The notes under the pieces: generated by a model | Database searches by the model: none | Told to the model about the DNA's origin: nothing | Seen by the model: only the letters and a program-made list of their open reading frames with translations | Position numbers and translations under genes: made by a program | In this document: positions 34,309-43,009 of the stretch, one piece after another | Numbering within the stretch: position 1 is the first letter of the stretch | Layout: every line of letters begins with the position of its first letter | Source: Pseudomonas fluorescens | GTDB taxonomy: Bacteria > Pseudomonadota > Gammaproteobacteria > Pseudomonadales > Pseudomonadaceae | Assembly (NCBI RefSeq): GCF_005938625.1 | Contig: NZ_VCNJ01000049.1 | Coordinates: forward strand, 62,001 to 126,000 | Direction of reading: 5' to 3' | Length of the DNA: 64,000 nt

Positions 34309-36663
34309 TCACTTAAGCGCCGGATCCCCCATGTTCATCTTCTTCCACCCCTGCAACAGCACCTGCGCCTTCGGTTCCTGCCCACTGTCGAGATACCACT
34401 GAATCAGTGACAACCGCGCATTGCGGTTCGCCGGTTGTACCTTGAGCAAACCCTCCAGCACCGCACACGCCTCATCGACCTTGCCGCTTTCATGCAGTGC
34501 CACCGCCAGCACATAACCGTACTGCGCGTTCTGTGGCTCCAGTTGCGCGGCTTTCTTCAGCGGCGACATGGCCTCGCCAGCCTGGCCGGCGCGGATCAGC
34601 GACAAGCCACGGGTGTGCTGCAACAGCGCCGCGTCCGGATGCTGCTTGAGGCTGTCATCCAACAGCGTCTGCGCTTCCTGACCGCGACTATTGGCCTCCA
34701 GCCACTGCGCCAGTGTCACCAGCGCCGGGTAGAAATCCGGGTCGCGTTTGAGTGCCGAGCGCAGCAGACCTTCAACTTCCGAACCACGGCCACTGGCCTG
34801 ATACAGCATCGCCAGGTTCAGATTGGCCTCGGCACGCTCCAGCAGACTTTTCTGCACCGCTTCGTATTCGGCGATCGCGGCATCCCAATTGGCTTGCGCC
34901 GCGCCGAGACCGTTATTGCGCGCAACACTCAACAAGTCCCGAGCGGCAACGATGCGCACGGCTTTTACTGGATCAGCGAGCAGCGGCGACAACAGCGGCG
35001 CACGCTCGGGTGGCGGCAGGAATGCACTGATCGCTCGCACCGCACTTTCGCGCACTTGCGGCGCCGGGTTTTTCAGATCCTGTGTGGCCAGTTTCAACGC
35101 CTGTTCGCTCGGGTACAGCGGCAGCTCGGCGAGCAATGTGGCGCGTTGAATTGCCGGCAGGTTGCTGCGCTGCAACTGCTCATACAGCGCATCCGCGGCG
35201 CCCGGTTGGCCATTGCGGATCAACCACAGGCTTTCGTCATAACGCGGTGCCAACGGCGCGGTGGAAGCGCTCCACAACTTGAACTGCGCGGTGACCTTGT
35301 CGCCAGCCTTGCCCTGATGGCAGGTCAGGCAGGCGTCAGGTGTGCCGAGTTTTTGCGCCCGTTCCGGGTTGGGAATGCTGAAGCTGTGGTCGTGCCTGAA
35401 GTCATTGCCCATGTAGAACTTGCCGGGCATGTGACAATCCACGCACTGCGAACCGGGCTGCCCCGGGGTGTGGCGGGTGTGTTCGATGGAATCGTAGTTC
35501 TTCGCTTGCAGGCCTTTGCCGTCGACGCCGTCGACCGACGTCTTGCCAGCGGTGTTATGGCATTGCAGGCACACCGCATTGCCCGGGGCTTTCAGTTCGG
35601 TGCTGTGCGGGTTGTGGCAGTTGCTGCAACGCACGCCCTTGTCGAACATTTTGCTTTGCAGGAACGAGCCGTGTTCGAACACTTCATCCTTGATCTTGCC
35701 GTCCAGCGCATACAATTCGCGGGTGAGGGTACTCGGCAGGTAATCGTCCATCAGGCGCTTGCCGACGGTGTAGCCATCGCCCAGCGGCGCACGACGCGCA
35801 TGGCAACGGGCGCAGGTTTCGATCTCGACGGTGGCGTTCTTGTCCTTGAGGTCGACGTCAAAGCCCTGATGGATCAGATCGCCTTTTTTCTGCGTCCATT
35901 CCAAGTGATTCGAGGCCGGACCGTGGCACGCCTGGCAACCGACCCCGAGGCTGTTCCACTGACTGTTGAAGGTGTTGCTCGCCGCATCGAAGTTGCGCTT
36001 GAAGCCGGTGGTGTGGCACTCGACGCACATGAAGTTGGCGTTCTGGCTCGGCTTGCTCCAGTGCAGCGGATTCTTGAAGTTGACGCCCTGGCCGGGGTAG
36101 AGATGAAACCAGCGATGTTTCTCGGTATCCCACGCCACACCGAGCGCCTGCAAGCGACCTTCGCCGACCTCGATCAGGTATTGCTGCAGCGGCGCGATGC
36201 CGAAGGTATAGGCGACTTTGAAGTCGGCATTCTTGCCGTCGATGCCGGGCGTATTGACCCAGAATTCATCGCCCTTGCGCGAGAAACGGGTGGTCTCGTT
36301 TTCGGCTTTGAAGGTGATGTTGTTGAAATCGCCGAGCATCGTTTCAGCGTTCGCCGGCTGCATCGCCAGCTGGTGATGCGAGCCTTGCCAGTCCTTGACC
36401 TGTTCGCTGTGGCAGCCCTGGCATTGTTGCTCATCGACCATGGTTGCCGGTTTGCTTGCCACAACGGGCTGCGGCTTTACGGGGGGCGGCACGCTTATTG
36501 GCGCAGGTTTTACGGGGGCGGGCGCAGGGCTGAACAGAAACCAGCCGATGCCCGCGACGGCGGCGAGCAGCACACCGATGGTGATCGGGAACACGTACTT
36601 GGAAATTGCAGAACGAGGCGAATCAGGGTCAGGTTGTGCTGTTTTATTTTTATGCTTGGGCAT
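34309..36663 (-). CDS. Octahaem c-type cytochrome with HEAT/TPR C-terminus
   Basis: 784 residues. N-terminal TM anchor (about 24-44), Pro-rich linker, then eight CxxCH haem sites at about 81, 213, 243, 284, 346, 365, 407 and 445. The C-terminal part has HEAT-like helices (about 520-600, QVRESAVRAI, PVKAVRIVAARDLL) followed by five or so tetratricopeptide repeats (about 610-780). The protein should be periplasmic and membrane-bound. ATG 36663 follows GGAAG. It may carry electrons in or out of the periplasm while docking a partner by TPRs; substrate unknown. It is monocistronic and divergent from the DUF3313 gene. Confidence 0.88.
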   Translation of the reverse strand: MPKHKNKTAQPDPDSPRSAISKYVFPITIGVLLAAVAGIGWFLFSPAPAPVKPAPISVPPPVKPQPVVASKPATMVDEQQCQGCHSEQVKDWQGSHHQLAMQPANAETMLGDFNNITFKAENETTRFSRKGDEFWVNTPGIDGKNADFKVAYTFGIAPLQQYLIEVGEGRLQALGVAWDTEKHRWFHLYPGQGVNFKNPLHWSKPSQNANFMCVECHTTGFKRNFDAASNTFNSQWNSLGVGCQACHGPASNHLEWTQKKGDLIHQGFDVDLKDKNATVEIETCARCHARRAPLGDGYTVGKRLMDDYLPSTLTRELYALDGKIKDEVFEHGSFLQSKMFDKGVRCSNCHNPHSTELKAPGNAVCLQCHNTAGKTSVDGVDGKGLQAKNYDSIEHTRHTPGQPGSQCVDCHMPGKFYMGNDFRHDHSFSIPNPERAQKLGTPDACLTCHQGKAGDKVTAQFKLWSASTAPLAPRYDESLWLIRNGQPGAADALYEQLQRSNLPAIQRATLLAELPLYPSEQALKLATQDLKNPAPQVRESAVRAISAFLPPPERAPLLSPLLADPVKAVRIVAARDLLSVARNNGLGAAQANWDAAIAEYEAVQKSLLERAEANLNLAMLYQASGRGSEVEGLLRSALKRDPDFYPALVTLAQWLEANSRGQEAQTLLDDSLKQHPDAALLQHTRGLSLIRAGQAGEAMSPLKKAAQLEPQNAQYGYVLAVALHESGKVDEACAVLEGLLKVQPANRNARLSLIQWYLDSGQEPKAQVLLQGWKKMNMGDPALK

Positions 36664-36874
36664 TGCGACTTCCGTAGTCCAGGTGCATTTGCCGTCTGGC
36701 GTGCGTTCAAGCTCGGTGCAGCTTTGCCGGATCATCCGCATCTGTCAAATGACGGTTGTGATCCGCCGCGCAGCCTTGCGTGAATATTGTGCTTTGTAAT
36801 CGCAATTACTGAGGTTTTAGCTATACCTGTAATTCCCCCGGGCAAAGTTTTGGCCTTCTGACAGGAGTTACAGC

Positions 36875-37549
36875 ATGAAGCTAGCAGTGATGATGGGCAC
36901 TCTGTGCATTGCCACCGTCGCAATGGTGGGTTGTTCCAGCAAAACCGTCGACCCGAAAGAGTACTCAGGCTTCCTCAAAGACTACAGCCAGCTCAAGGAG
37001 GCCAAATCACCGTCCGGTGCCGAGGTCATGCGCTGGATCGATCCGAAGGTGGACTTCAAGAAATTCACCAGTGTGTACATCGAGCCGACCCAGCTGTACC
37101 CGAAACCGCAACCGACCGCGAAAATCTCCCAGCAGACCCTCAATGGCATCACTTCCTACTACGATCAGGCACTCAAGCGTGAAATCGGCAAAGACCTGCC
37201 GTTGGCGACCGGTCCTGGCCCGGGCGTGATTGTGGTGCGTGCGGCGATCACCGCCGTGAGCAGCAAGACCGAAGGCCTGCACGCGTATGAGGTGATTCCG
37301 ATTGCCCTGGTGGCGGCAGCGGTCAGCACGGCCAGCGGTATTCGCGATCAGGAAACCACCCTGGCCACCGAAGCGGTGTTCCTCGATGGCGCGAGCAACA
37401 AGGTTATCTCGCAAGTGGTGCGCAAAGGCACCGGCAAGCCATTGGAAAATGATTCGCAGGCGATGAGCGCCAACGACGTCAAACCGGTGATCGATGGCTG
37501 GGCCTCGGACATGCGTCAGTCGTATCTGAAGCTCAAGGCTGCCAAATAA
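36875..37549 (+). CDS. DUF3313-family lipoprotein
   Basis: 224 residues with a lipoprotein signal (TVAMVGC lipobox at about residue 20). The domain from 30 onward (FLKDYSQLKE, DFKKFTSVYIEPT, GPGPGVIVVRAAITAV, ASGIRDQETTLATEAVFLD) matches the DUF3313 pattern. Good ribosome site (ACAGGAG). Function unknown; probably outer-membrane anchored. Confidence 0.87.
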   Translation: MKLAVMMGTLCIATVAMVGCSSKTVDPKEYSGFLKDYSQLKEAKSPSGAEVMRWIDPKVDFKKFTSVYIEPTQLYPKPQPTAKISQQTLNGITSYYDQALKREIGKDLPLATGPGPGVIVVRAAITAVSSKTEGLHAYEVIPIALVAAAVSTASGIRDQETTLATEAVFLDGASNKVISQVVRKGTGKPLENDSQAMSANDVKPVIDGWASDMRQSYLKLKAAK

Positions 37550-37555
37550 GTGCGC

Positions 37556-37589
37556 CCGGCCGGATTGTCCGCGAGGATTCTCCGGCCGG
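37556..37589. terminator. Possible bidirectional terminator hairpin
   Basis: CCGGCCGGA and TCCGGCCGG form a 9-bp stem with a 16-nt loop between the convergent DUF3313 and YiiG-like genes. No T tract on either side. Confidence 0.45.
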
Positions 37590-37598
37590 TGCAGCTCC

Positions 37599-38597
37599 TC
37601 AGAAGTTGGTGCGTGCCCGGCGGTTGTAGTGGCTGAGCAGGGCGTCGTAACCACGGGTGACGGCGTAGTAGTCTTCGCTCAAACGTTGCGGTTCGGCGTG
37701 GTCCTGCCAGTCCTTGTGCAGGGTGTTTAGCGCGTCGAGGTAGTGCTGCGCTGGCTCGCTGATGTATTCCCATAGTTCCTTTGCGTCATCATCCCTGGTG
37801 CGTAATCCGCGCTCGCGCAATCGCATGAAAGGCTCGCGGCGATCCCACGCCTGTTGCAGGCTGGCGGTGGTGTCCGCCACGGTTTGCGGTGTCAGCGTTC
37901 GTTGCTTCATCCCGTCTTCCAGTCGCTCCAGTGTCTCCCGGGCCTCAATCATGTACGCCAGCAGAGACCAGTGAATCTCCTTGCCCACGCGCGCTTCGAG
38001 GCGTTTCAGTTGTTCGCTGCGCTGAGCGATATCGAGTGTCACAAGGTCTTTTCTCAGGGCCGCCGACGTTTTGAGGTAGTCAGCAATGGCGCTCAGGTAC
38101 CGCTCCCGGTAGCCCCCTGACGGATTCGGGAACACGGAAACGAAACTTGCACTTCTATCGAATCGTGAGGGCATCGATACCGTTGCCACGTCCTGCAGCG
38201 CTTGCGCATAGTCACGGGCGCGTTGCGAGAGTCCCGGCTGATAGCCCAGAAGGTCGAGCTTCAGGTTCATGTTGGAGAGACAGACATCCTTCTGGATATC
38301 CTGCACGATGCGCGCATCACTGTCCTCGAAGTCCCGTGGCTCGGGCACCCAATTGGCGGCGGAATAATCCTTTGGCGGTTTGGGATGTTTGTATTGCTCG
38401 TAGGCGACCTGCCAATGCACATCGACACGGTTGACGCAGGTGATGATCGGGCTCAGCGCGTTGGCCTGAGCAGTCACGGGCGCGTCGCGATTGTCCAGCC
38501 ACAGGTCGAGTTGCAGGAACGGCGTCGTTGCCCCCGACAGCCCCATCACCAGCAGCGCGAGCAGCAGGCCACTGACAAACATCAGTCGTGAACTCAT
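37599..38597 (-). CDS. YiiG-like/DUF3829 exported protein
   Basis: 332 residues. N-terminal hydrophobic export segment (RLMFVSGLLLALLVMGLSG) without a clear lipobox, then an all-helical domain with SPIITCVNRVDVHW and NPSGGYRERYLSAIADYL, similar in pattern to E. coli YiiG (DUF3829). ATG 38597 overlaps the stop of the J-domain-like gene (ATGA) and has GGAGG upstream, so the two are coupled. Role unknown. Confidence 0.72.
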   Translation of the reverse strand: MSSRLMFVSGLLLALLVMGLSGATTPFLQLDLWLDNRDAPVTAQANALSPIITCVNRVDVHWQVAYEQYKHPKPPKDYSAANWVPEPRDFEDSDARIVQDIQKDVCLSNMNLKLDLLGYQPGLSQRARDYAQALQDVATVSMPSRFDRSASFVSVFPNPSGGYRERYLSAIADYLKTSAALRKDLVTLDIAQRSEQLKRLEARVGKEIHWSLLAYMIEARETLERLEDGMKQRTLTPQTVADTTASLQQAWDRREPFMRLRERGLRTRDDDAKELWEYISEPAQHYLDALNTLHKDWQDHAEPQRLSEDYYAVTRGYDALLSHYNRRARTNF

Positions 38598-40213
38598 GGT
38601 TTTGCCTCCGCGCCATACCATTGCTCACGGGTGGCGGGTGCACCGCAGCCGGTCGCCGTGGCGGGCAGACGACTGCACAAGCGCTCGGCCCAGGGTTGCA
38701 GTCCCTGATTGCGAGTCACCGTGTCTTTGCTGGCGATCACATTGAGCACGCCGAGGGCGATCACCAGGGCAACAACGCCGAGGACCACCAGGCAAATCTT
38801 CAGCAGCGGATTGCGCTGTTCCCAGGACACGTGTGGCTGGACCTGGCGCCGGCGGACCAGACCGACCACCGCCAACGTCGTCGCATAGACCACCCCGCCG
38901 ACAGGGCCGAATAGCCAAGTGAGTCCGGCGACCATCAGCGCACAGGGAATCAGGTCGCGAATTACACCGAATGGCGCCGCGATCCCCGGGCACAGCCGCG
39001 CGCTGAGCCAGTCATCCAGCAGCCAATAACGGTGCGCCAGATCGTGGGCCAGCCAATTGAGGCCGGCGGCGATTACGCCAAACACCACGATCGATACCAT
39101 GAAAATATTGAACAACCCGGTGACGCGCAGCCCCAGCGGGATGAAGTGCGCAAAGGCACCGATCAGGCAAGCCAGCACCACGCCAAGGTACGTCGGCCAT
39201 TCGCCACGGCTCAGCTCCCAGTCGCGCCAGAAAAACGCGGTGCCACCGGGTAGCTCGGCGCAGACTTTGGGATGATTGGCATACAGCGCCGAGCTCAATT
39301 GGCGGCATTGCAGCCAATCCTCTTCGCGCAGGCGCCGGGCCAATGCGCGGCGCTGGCTGAACGGGCCGGTGCCGAGCAACAGGCGTGCGGCGCGGTGTTC
39401 GGCAGTGGCGGGCGGCTCTTCGGCGAGTTGCCGCTGCCGGGCGATAAAAAGCGGGCTTTCATGGCGAGCGATCAGACGCTTCCATTCGTCTTGCGGGCAA
39501 CGGTTGGCCGGGCCGGGATGCCAGCTCTGGCCCGCACAAACCTGTTCGAAAATATCAGAGGACCAGTATTCGCTGTCCAGCAGCAATCGACTGAGGAACA
39601 GGTTGAACCACAGCCGGTGTACTTCAGCGTCGAGCCAGAGGCATTGAGCACTCTGTGCGTAGGCCTGCAAAAAGGCCGCACTGTCCTCACGTTCGAGGGC
39701 ATCACGCAGCGGTCGAGTCATGCGTTCACGCTGCTGATCGAGCAACAGCTCGATCGACTCTTCATCCAGCTCAAGCCGCTGCCAGGCGCCGAACCAGTGA
39801 TACGTCTGAACCGCCCAATCGACCATCGGCGCCGACGTGTCAGGGTGTTCGATGCAATGCTGCAGCAGGGTTTCTTCGAGGATGTGCGCGCAACCCTGCT
39901 CAACGGCGAGGGCATGGCGCTGTTGCAGTTGCGCAAGGCTGGTGCCGTGCAGCGAGCGAATCGCCTGTTGCAAGGCATCGACTTCGACCACGGTCAGGCC
40001 GGTCAAGTCCCAGCTGTCGTCCTGCGCTTCGTTGTCCTCGTTGGCCTGCGCCCATTCCTTGTAATTCAGGGCTTGCTCATAGGCGTCACGCAGGCGCTGG
40101 AAGCCCTCGGCGTCTTCGTCCGGACGGGTCTGTTTGAGCAGGGCAGCGTATTGGCGTTTGATACTGCGCGTATCGGCGTCGGCCGTAAGGCCAAGCACGG
40201 TCCAGCAACTCAT
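38594..40213 (-). CDS. J-domain-like membrane protein with HPD changed to RPD
   Basis: 539 residues. The N-terminus (SCWTVLGLTADADTRSIKRQ, YAALLKQTRPDEDAEGFQRL, then AYEQAL) is a DnaJ J-domain in which the invariant HPD tripeptide is R-P-D. A soluble helical middle follows, then five or six TM helices (about 330-500). Similar degenerate J proteins occur in enterobacteria (HscD/DjlC type). ATG 40213 was taken as the start; the upstream 47 residues are not supported. It is coupled to the YiiG-like gene. Confidence 0.78.
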   Translation of the reverse strand: MSCWTVLGLTADADTRSIKRQYAALLKQTRPDEDAEGFQRLRDAYEQALNYKEWAQANEDNEAQDDSWDLTGLTVVEVDALQQAIRSLHGTSLAQLQQRHALAVEQGCAHILEETLLQHCIEHPDTSAPMVDWAVQTYHWFGAWQRLELDEESIELLLDQQRERMTRPLRDALEREDSAAFLQAYAQSAQCLWLDAEVHRLWFNLFLSRLLLDSEYWSSDIFEQVCAGQSWHPGPANRCPQDEWKRLIARHESPLFIARQRQLAEEPPATAEHRAARLLLGTGPFSQRRALARRLREEDWLQCRQLSSALYANHPKVCAELPGGTAFFWRDWELSRGEWPTYLGVVLACLIGAFAHFIPLGLRVTGLFNIFMVSIVVFGVIAAGLNWLAHDLAHRYWLLDDWLSARLCPGIAAPFGVIRDLIPCALMVAGLTWLFGPVGGVVYATTLAVVGLVRRRQVQPHVSWEQRNPLLKICLVVLGVVALVIALGVLNVIASKDTVTRNQGLQPWAERLCSRLPATATGCGAPATREQWYGAEAKP

Positions 40214-40313
40214 TGCGTGTACAACTCCATGAAAACCTTCGACGCGGTCCAGTGGTGGCACTTTGATTGTGCGCACCCTACCTGTTTCGCGTCGAAAAGT
40301 CCTCAGCCTCCTT

Positions 40314-42818
40314 TCATTTGCCGACGAACCAGCGGAAATACGGGTTGCCGCCATCGCCGCGCATCACCTCGCCGATATCCCGTGCCCAGGCATCGCGGTC
40401 GCCGTCATAGGCATGCAGGCTGGCGCGATAGAACTGCATCAAGCGCTGGCGATGGGTTTCCATACGTTCATTGAAACCGGCATCGGCATTCACCAGTGGC
40501 GGCGCCTGATACAGGTCCAACAGTGCCGGCAACACGCGCGTGATTTCCTTGCTGCGCACCCAGGGTGCGTACTCGATGCGCGGTTGATCGTCGGTCACCG
40601 CAGGCGCATCGGCAGCAAAGCGTTCAAGCCCGGCGCGATCCGTCACCCAGGTCGCGAGCAGGGCAGCGGCTGAGCCGATGCCGACATCCTGCAAGGTGCT
40701 GCGTACGCTGTCCTGCTGGAAGCGTGCGGTGATTTTTGCGGCGTCCAGTTCCATTGGCTGCATTGAGCCGACCAGCAACATCTCGTGGAACTCACTGGTC
40801 CACAGCGAGGCATACGGGAACACATCAAGGAAGCTGCGCACCAGCGAACGCGAGTCGTCGATGTTCTGCGTCGGTAATGGCAGCCACTGCGCGACGATGC
40901 CTTGGTTCTCCAGACGACTGGCTGCCAACTGGTAGAAGTCCCGCGAATACAGGTTGACCACGCCGGCCGCAGAAGGCGGTGGCGGTTCGAGGGTGATCAG
41001 GTCGTAGGTTTGTGCGCTGCGCAGCAGTTCCTGGCGCCCGTCGCGCAGACGCACATCGACGCCGGGATCGCTGGCGGCGTTGAAGTTGCCCTTGAACAGC
41101 GGCGCGGCTTTGACCACTGACGGCAGCAACTCGGCGACCACCCGATGTTCCAGCCCCGGGTAGCGCAGCAGGGCGCCAGCGGTGATGCCGGTGCCGAAAC
41201 CGATCACCAGTGTCGAGCGTGGCTCACCGTTGTGAATCAACAGCGGCAGCAGGGCTTGCACGCGCATATAGCGCAGCGAGGGCATGGCATCGCCGGTGTT
41301 CGATACGCCTTGAATGTACAAACGGTGGAAGGTGTTCTCGCCGCGACCTTGAGCAACCACGGCAACGGTGCCACCGCGGCCTTCTTCGTAGAACGACAGG
41401 CTGCCATTGCGCGCACCGGGCAACAGGCTGGCGAGTTTGTCGACCGGGGTAAACACGGCAAACGCAACCGAGACCAGACCGAGGGCGACCACCGCCTGAC
41501 GCCGGCCCTTCTTGACGTGATGACCTTTGCGTACGGCAAAATAGCCGATGCCGGCGGCGATAATCGCCAGCAGGCCCAAGGTGCGCACCAGCCCCAGCAG
41601 CGGGATCAACAGGAAGCCGCAGAGCATCACCCCGACAATCCCGCCGAGGGTATTGAACGCCACCACCGCACCGACATCACGGCCGATGCGCTCCTGACCG
41701 ACACTCAGGCGCAAGGCCAGTGGGAATGCGGCCCCCAGCAACAGCGTCGGCACAAACACGATGCTTAACGCTGCCACCGCAAAGCGCGCGCTCATGCCGG
41801 CCAGTTCAGTGGCGCCCAGACTCAATAGCCAGATTTCCGCCTGACTCTGCGCGATCACCAGCCAGCGTCCGAGCAGGGCGATTTCCAGTAGCGCGACCAG
41901 CCCGGCACCGGCAATCAGCAAACCGAACACGCCCCACGGATCACGAATACGCTCGACCCGGCGCGCGAGCAGGGCGCTGCCGATAAACAGCCCGCTCAGA
42001 TAGGTCGCCAGCACCACGGCAAATGCGTAGGTGCGGGTGCTCATGAACTGCACGATCGATTGCGACCAGACCACCTCATAACCGAGCGCCACGCCGCCAG
42101 CGATGGAATACAGCCACAGCGCGGTTCGATCCGGGGCTTTTTCTACGTGATGTTTGATGGTGGTGGTTACCGGCGCCGGATGTTGCCGGGCAAACCACAA
42201 AGCACCGACGGCGGCCAACAGATTGAGCATCGCCGCAAACAAGGCACTGCCACGTACGCCGAGGCTGGCGATCAAAACGAACGCGGCGAGCAGGGTGCCT
42301 ACAATCGCGCCCAAGGTGTTCGCCGCATACAACTGGCCGCCGGCCTTGCCCGGGTCAGTGGCCAGCGAACGCACCAGCACCGGCAGCGTGCCGCCCATCA
42401 ACACTGCCGGCAGGCCAACCAGTGCAAAAGGCAACAGCCACGCCAGCGGACCGAGGTGTTCCTGCAACCAGGCAAACGGACTGGCTGCCAGGCTCATGGC
42501 CACCGTCGCACCGACCGCCAATATCGCCACCAGCACTTCCAGCCCGGCATACAACAACACCGGTTGCTGCAAGCGATCGGCCCAGCGGCCGAACAGCCAG
42601 CCACCGATAGCCAGCCCGGCGAAGAATGCGCTGATTCCGGTTGTGATCGCGTAAACCTCGACGCCGACCACCAGCGACAGTTGTTTGATCCACAACACCT
42701 GAAAGACAAGTGCCGCCGCGCCGGAGATGCACAGCAGCAGAGCCGGGATGAGCAGGGCCTGGGAGGTGGCGTGCGAAGCGGGTATGGCCGATGGCTTGCT
42801 GGCGATACGTGAGGACAT
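40314..42818 (-). CDS. Fused MFS-type transporter/spermidine synthase-like protein
   Basis: 834 residues. Residues about 20-460 form two blocks of TM helices (about 13 in all) of the type fused to polyamine synthases. The C-terminal part (about 480-800) is a Rossmann methyltransferase-like domain with TLVIGFGTGITAGALL and ITLEPPPPSAAGVVNLYSRD. The usual DxGDGG acidic motif of spermidine synthases is not apparent, so true aminopropyl transfer is doubtful. It lies upstream of the J-domain gene and follows the arylsulfatase on the same strand. Confidence 0.83.
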   Translation of the reverse strand: MSSRIASKPSAIPASHATSQALLIPALLLCISGAAALVFQVLWIKQLSLVVGVEVYAITTGISAFFAGLAIGGWLFGRWADRLQQPVLLYAGLEVLVAILAVGATVAMSLAASPFAWLQEHLGPLAWLLPFALVGLPAVLMGGTLPVLVRSLATDPGKAGGQLYAANTLGAIVGTLLAAFVLIASLGVRGSALFAAMLNLLAAVGALWFARQHPAPVTTTIKHHVEKAPDRTALWLYSIAGGVALGYEVVWSQSIVQFMSTRTYAFAVVLATYLSGLFIGSALLARRVERIRDPWGVFGLLIAGAGLVALLEIALLGRWLVIAQSQAEIWLLSLGATELAGMSARFAVAALSIVFVPTLLLGAAFPLALRLSVGQERIGRDVGAVVAFNTLGGIVGVMLCGFLLIPLLGLVRTLGLLAIIAAGIGYFAVRKGHHVKKGRRQAVVALGLVSVAFAVFTPVDKLASLLPGARNGSLSFYEEGRGGTVAVVAQGRGENTFHRLYIQGVSNTGDAMPSLRYMRVQALLPLLIHNGEPRSTLVIGFGTGITAGALLRYPGLEHRVVAELLPSVVKAAPLFKGNFNAASDPGVDVRLRDGRQELLRSAQTYDLITLEPPPPSAAGVVNLYSRDFYQLAASRLENQGIVAQWLPLPTQNIDDSRSLVRSFLDVFPYASLWTSEFHEMLLVGSMQPMELDAAKITARFQQDSVRSTLQDVGIGSAAALLATWVTDRAGLERFAADAPAVTDDQPRIEYAPWVRSKEITRVLPALLDLYQAPPLVNADAGFNERMETHRQRLMQFYRASLHAYDGDRDAWARDIGEVMRGDGGNPYFRWFVGK

Positions 42819-42854
42819 GCGGAGGCCTTAATTCAAAAGTCATTGAGACTGGCT

Positions 42855-42965
42855 GATCGTTCCCACGCTCTGCGCGGGAATGCCTCATTGGACGCTCTGC
42901 GTCCGCTTCGGCAAGGGACGCGGAGCGTCCCGGGCTGCGTCCCCACGCAGTGCGTGGGAACGATC
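42855..42965. repeat. Long palindromic repeat (GATCGTTCCCACGC type)
   Basis: GATCGTTCCCACGCTCTGCG at the left and CGCAGTGCGTGGGAACGATC at the right, with inner GACGCTCTGCGTCC and GGACGCGGAGCGTCC blocks. Same family as 8777-8853. Confidence 0.85.
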
Positions 42966-43009
42966 AATAAGTCCGCCCGCCGGTGAGGGTGGGCGGCAGT
43001 CTTGCGGTG

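Noticed and set aside
34435..36783. 782-codon plus-strand frame antisense to the octahaem cytochrome
   Set aside because: Composition bias only; the sense frame carries eight haem motifs and an anchor.
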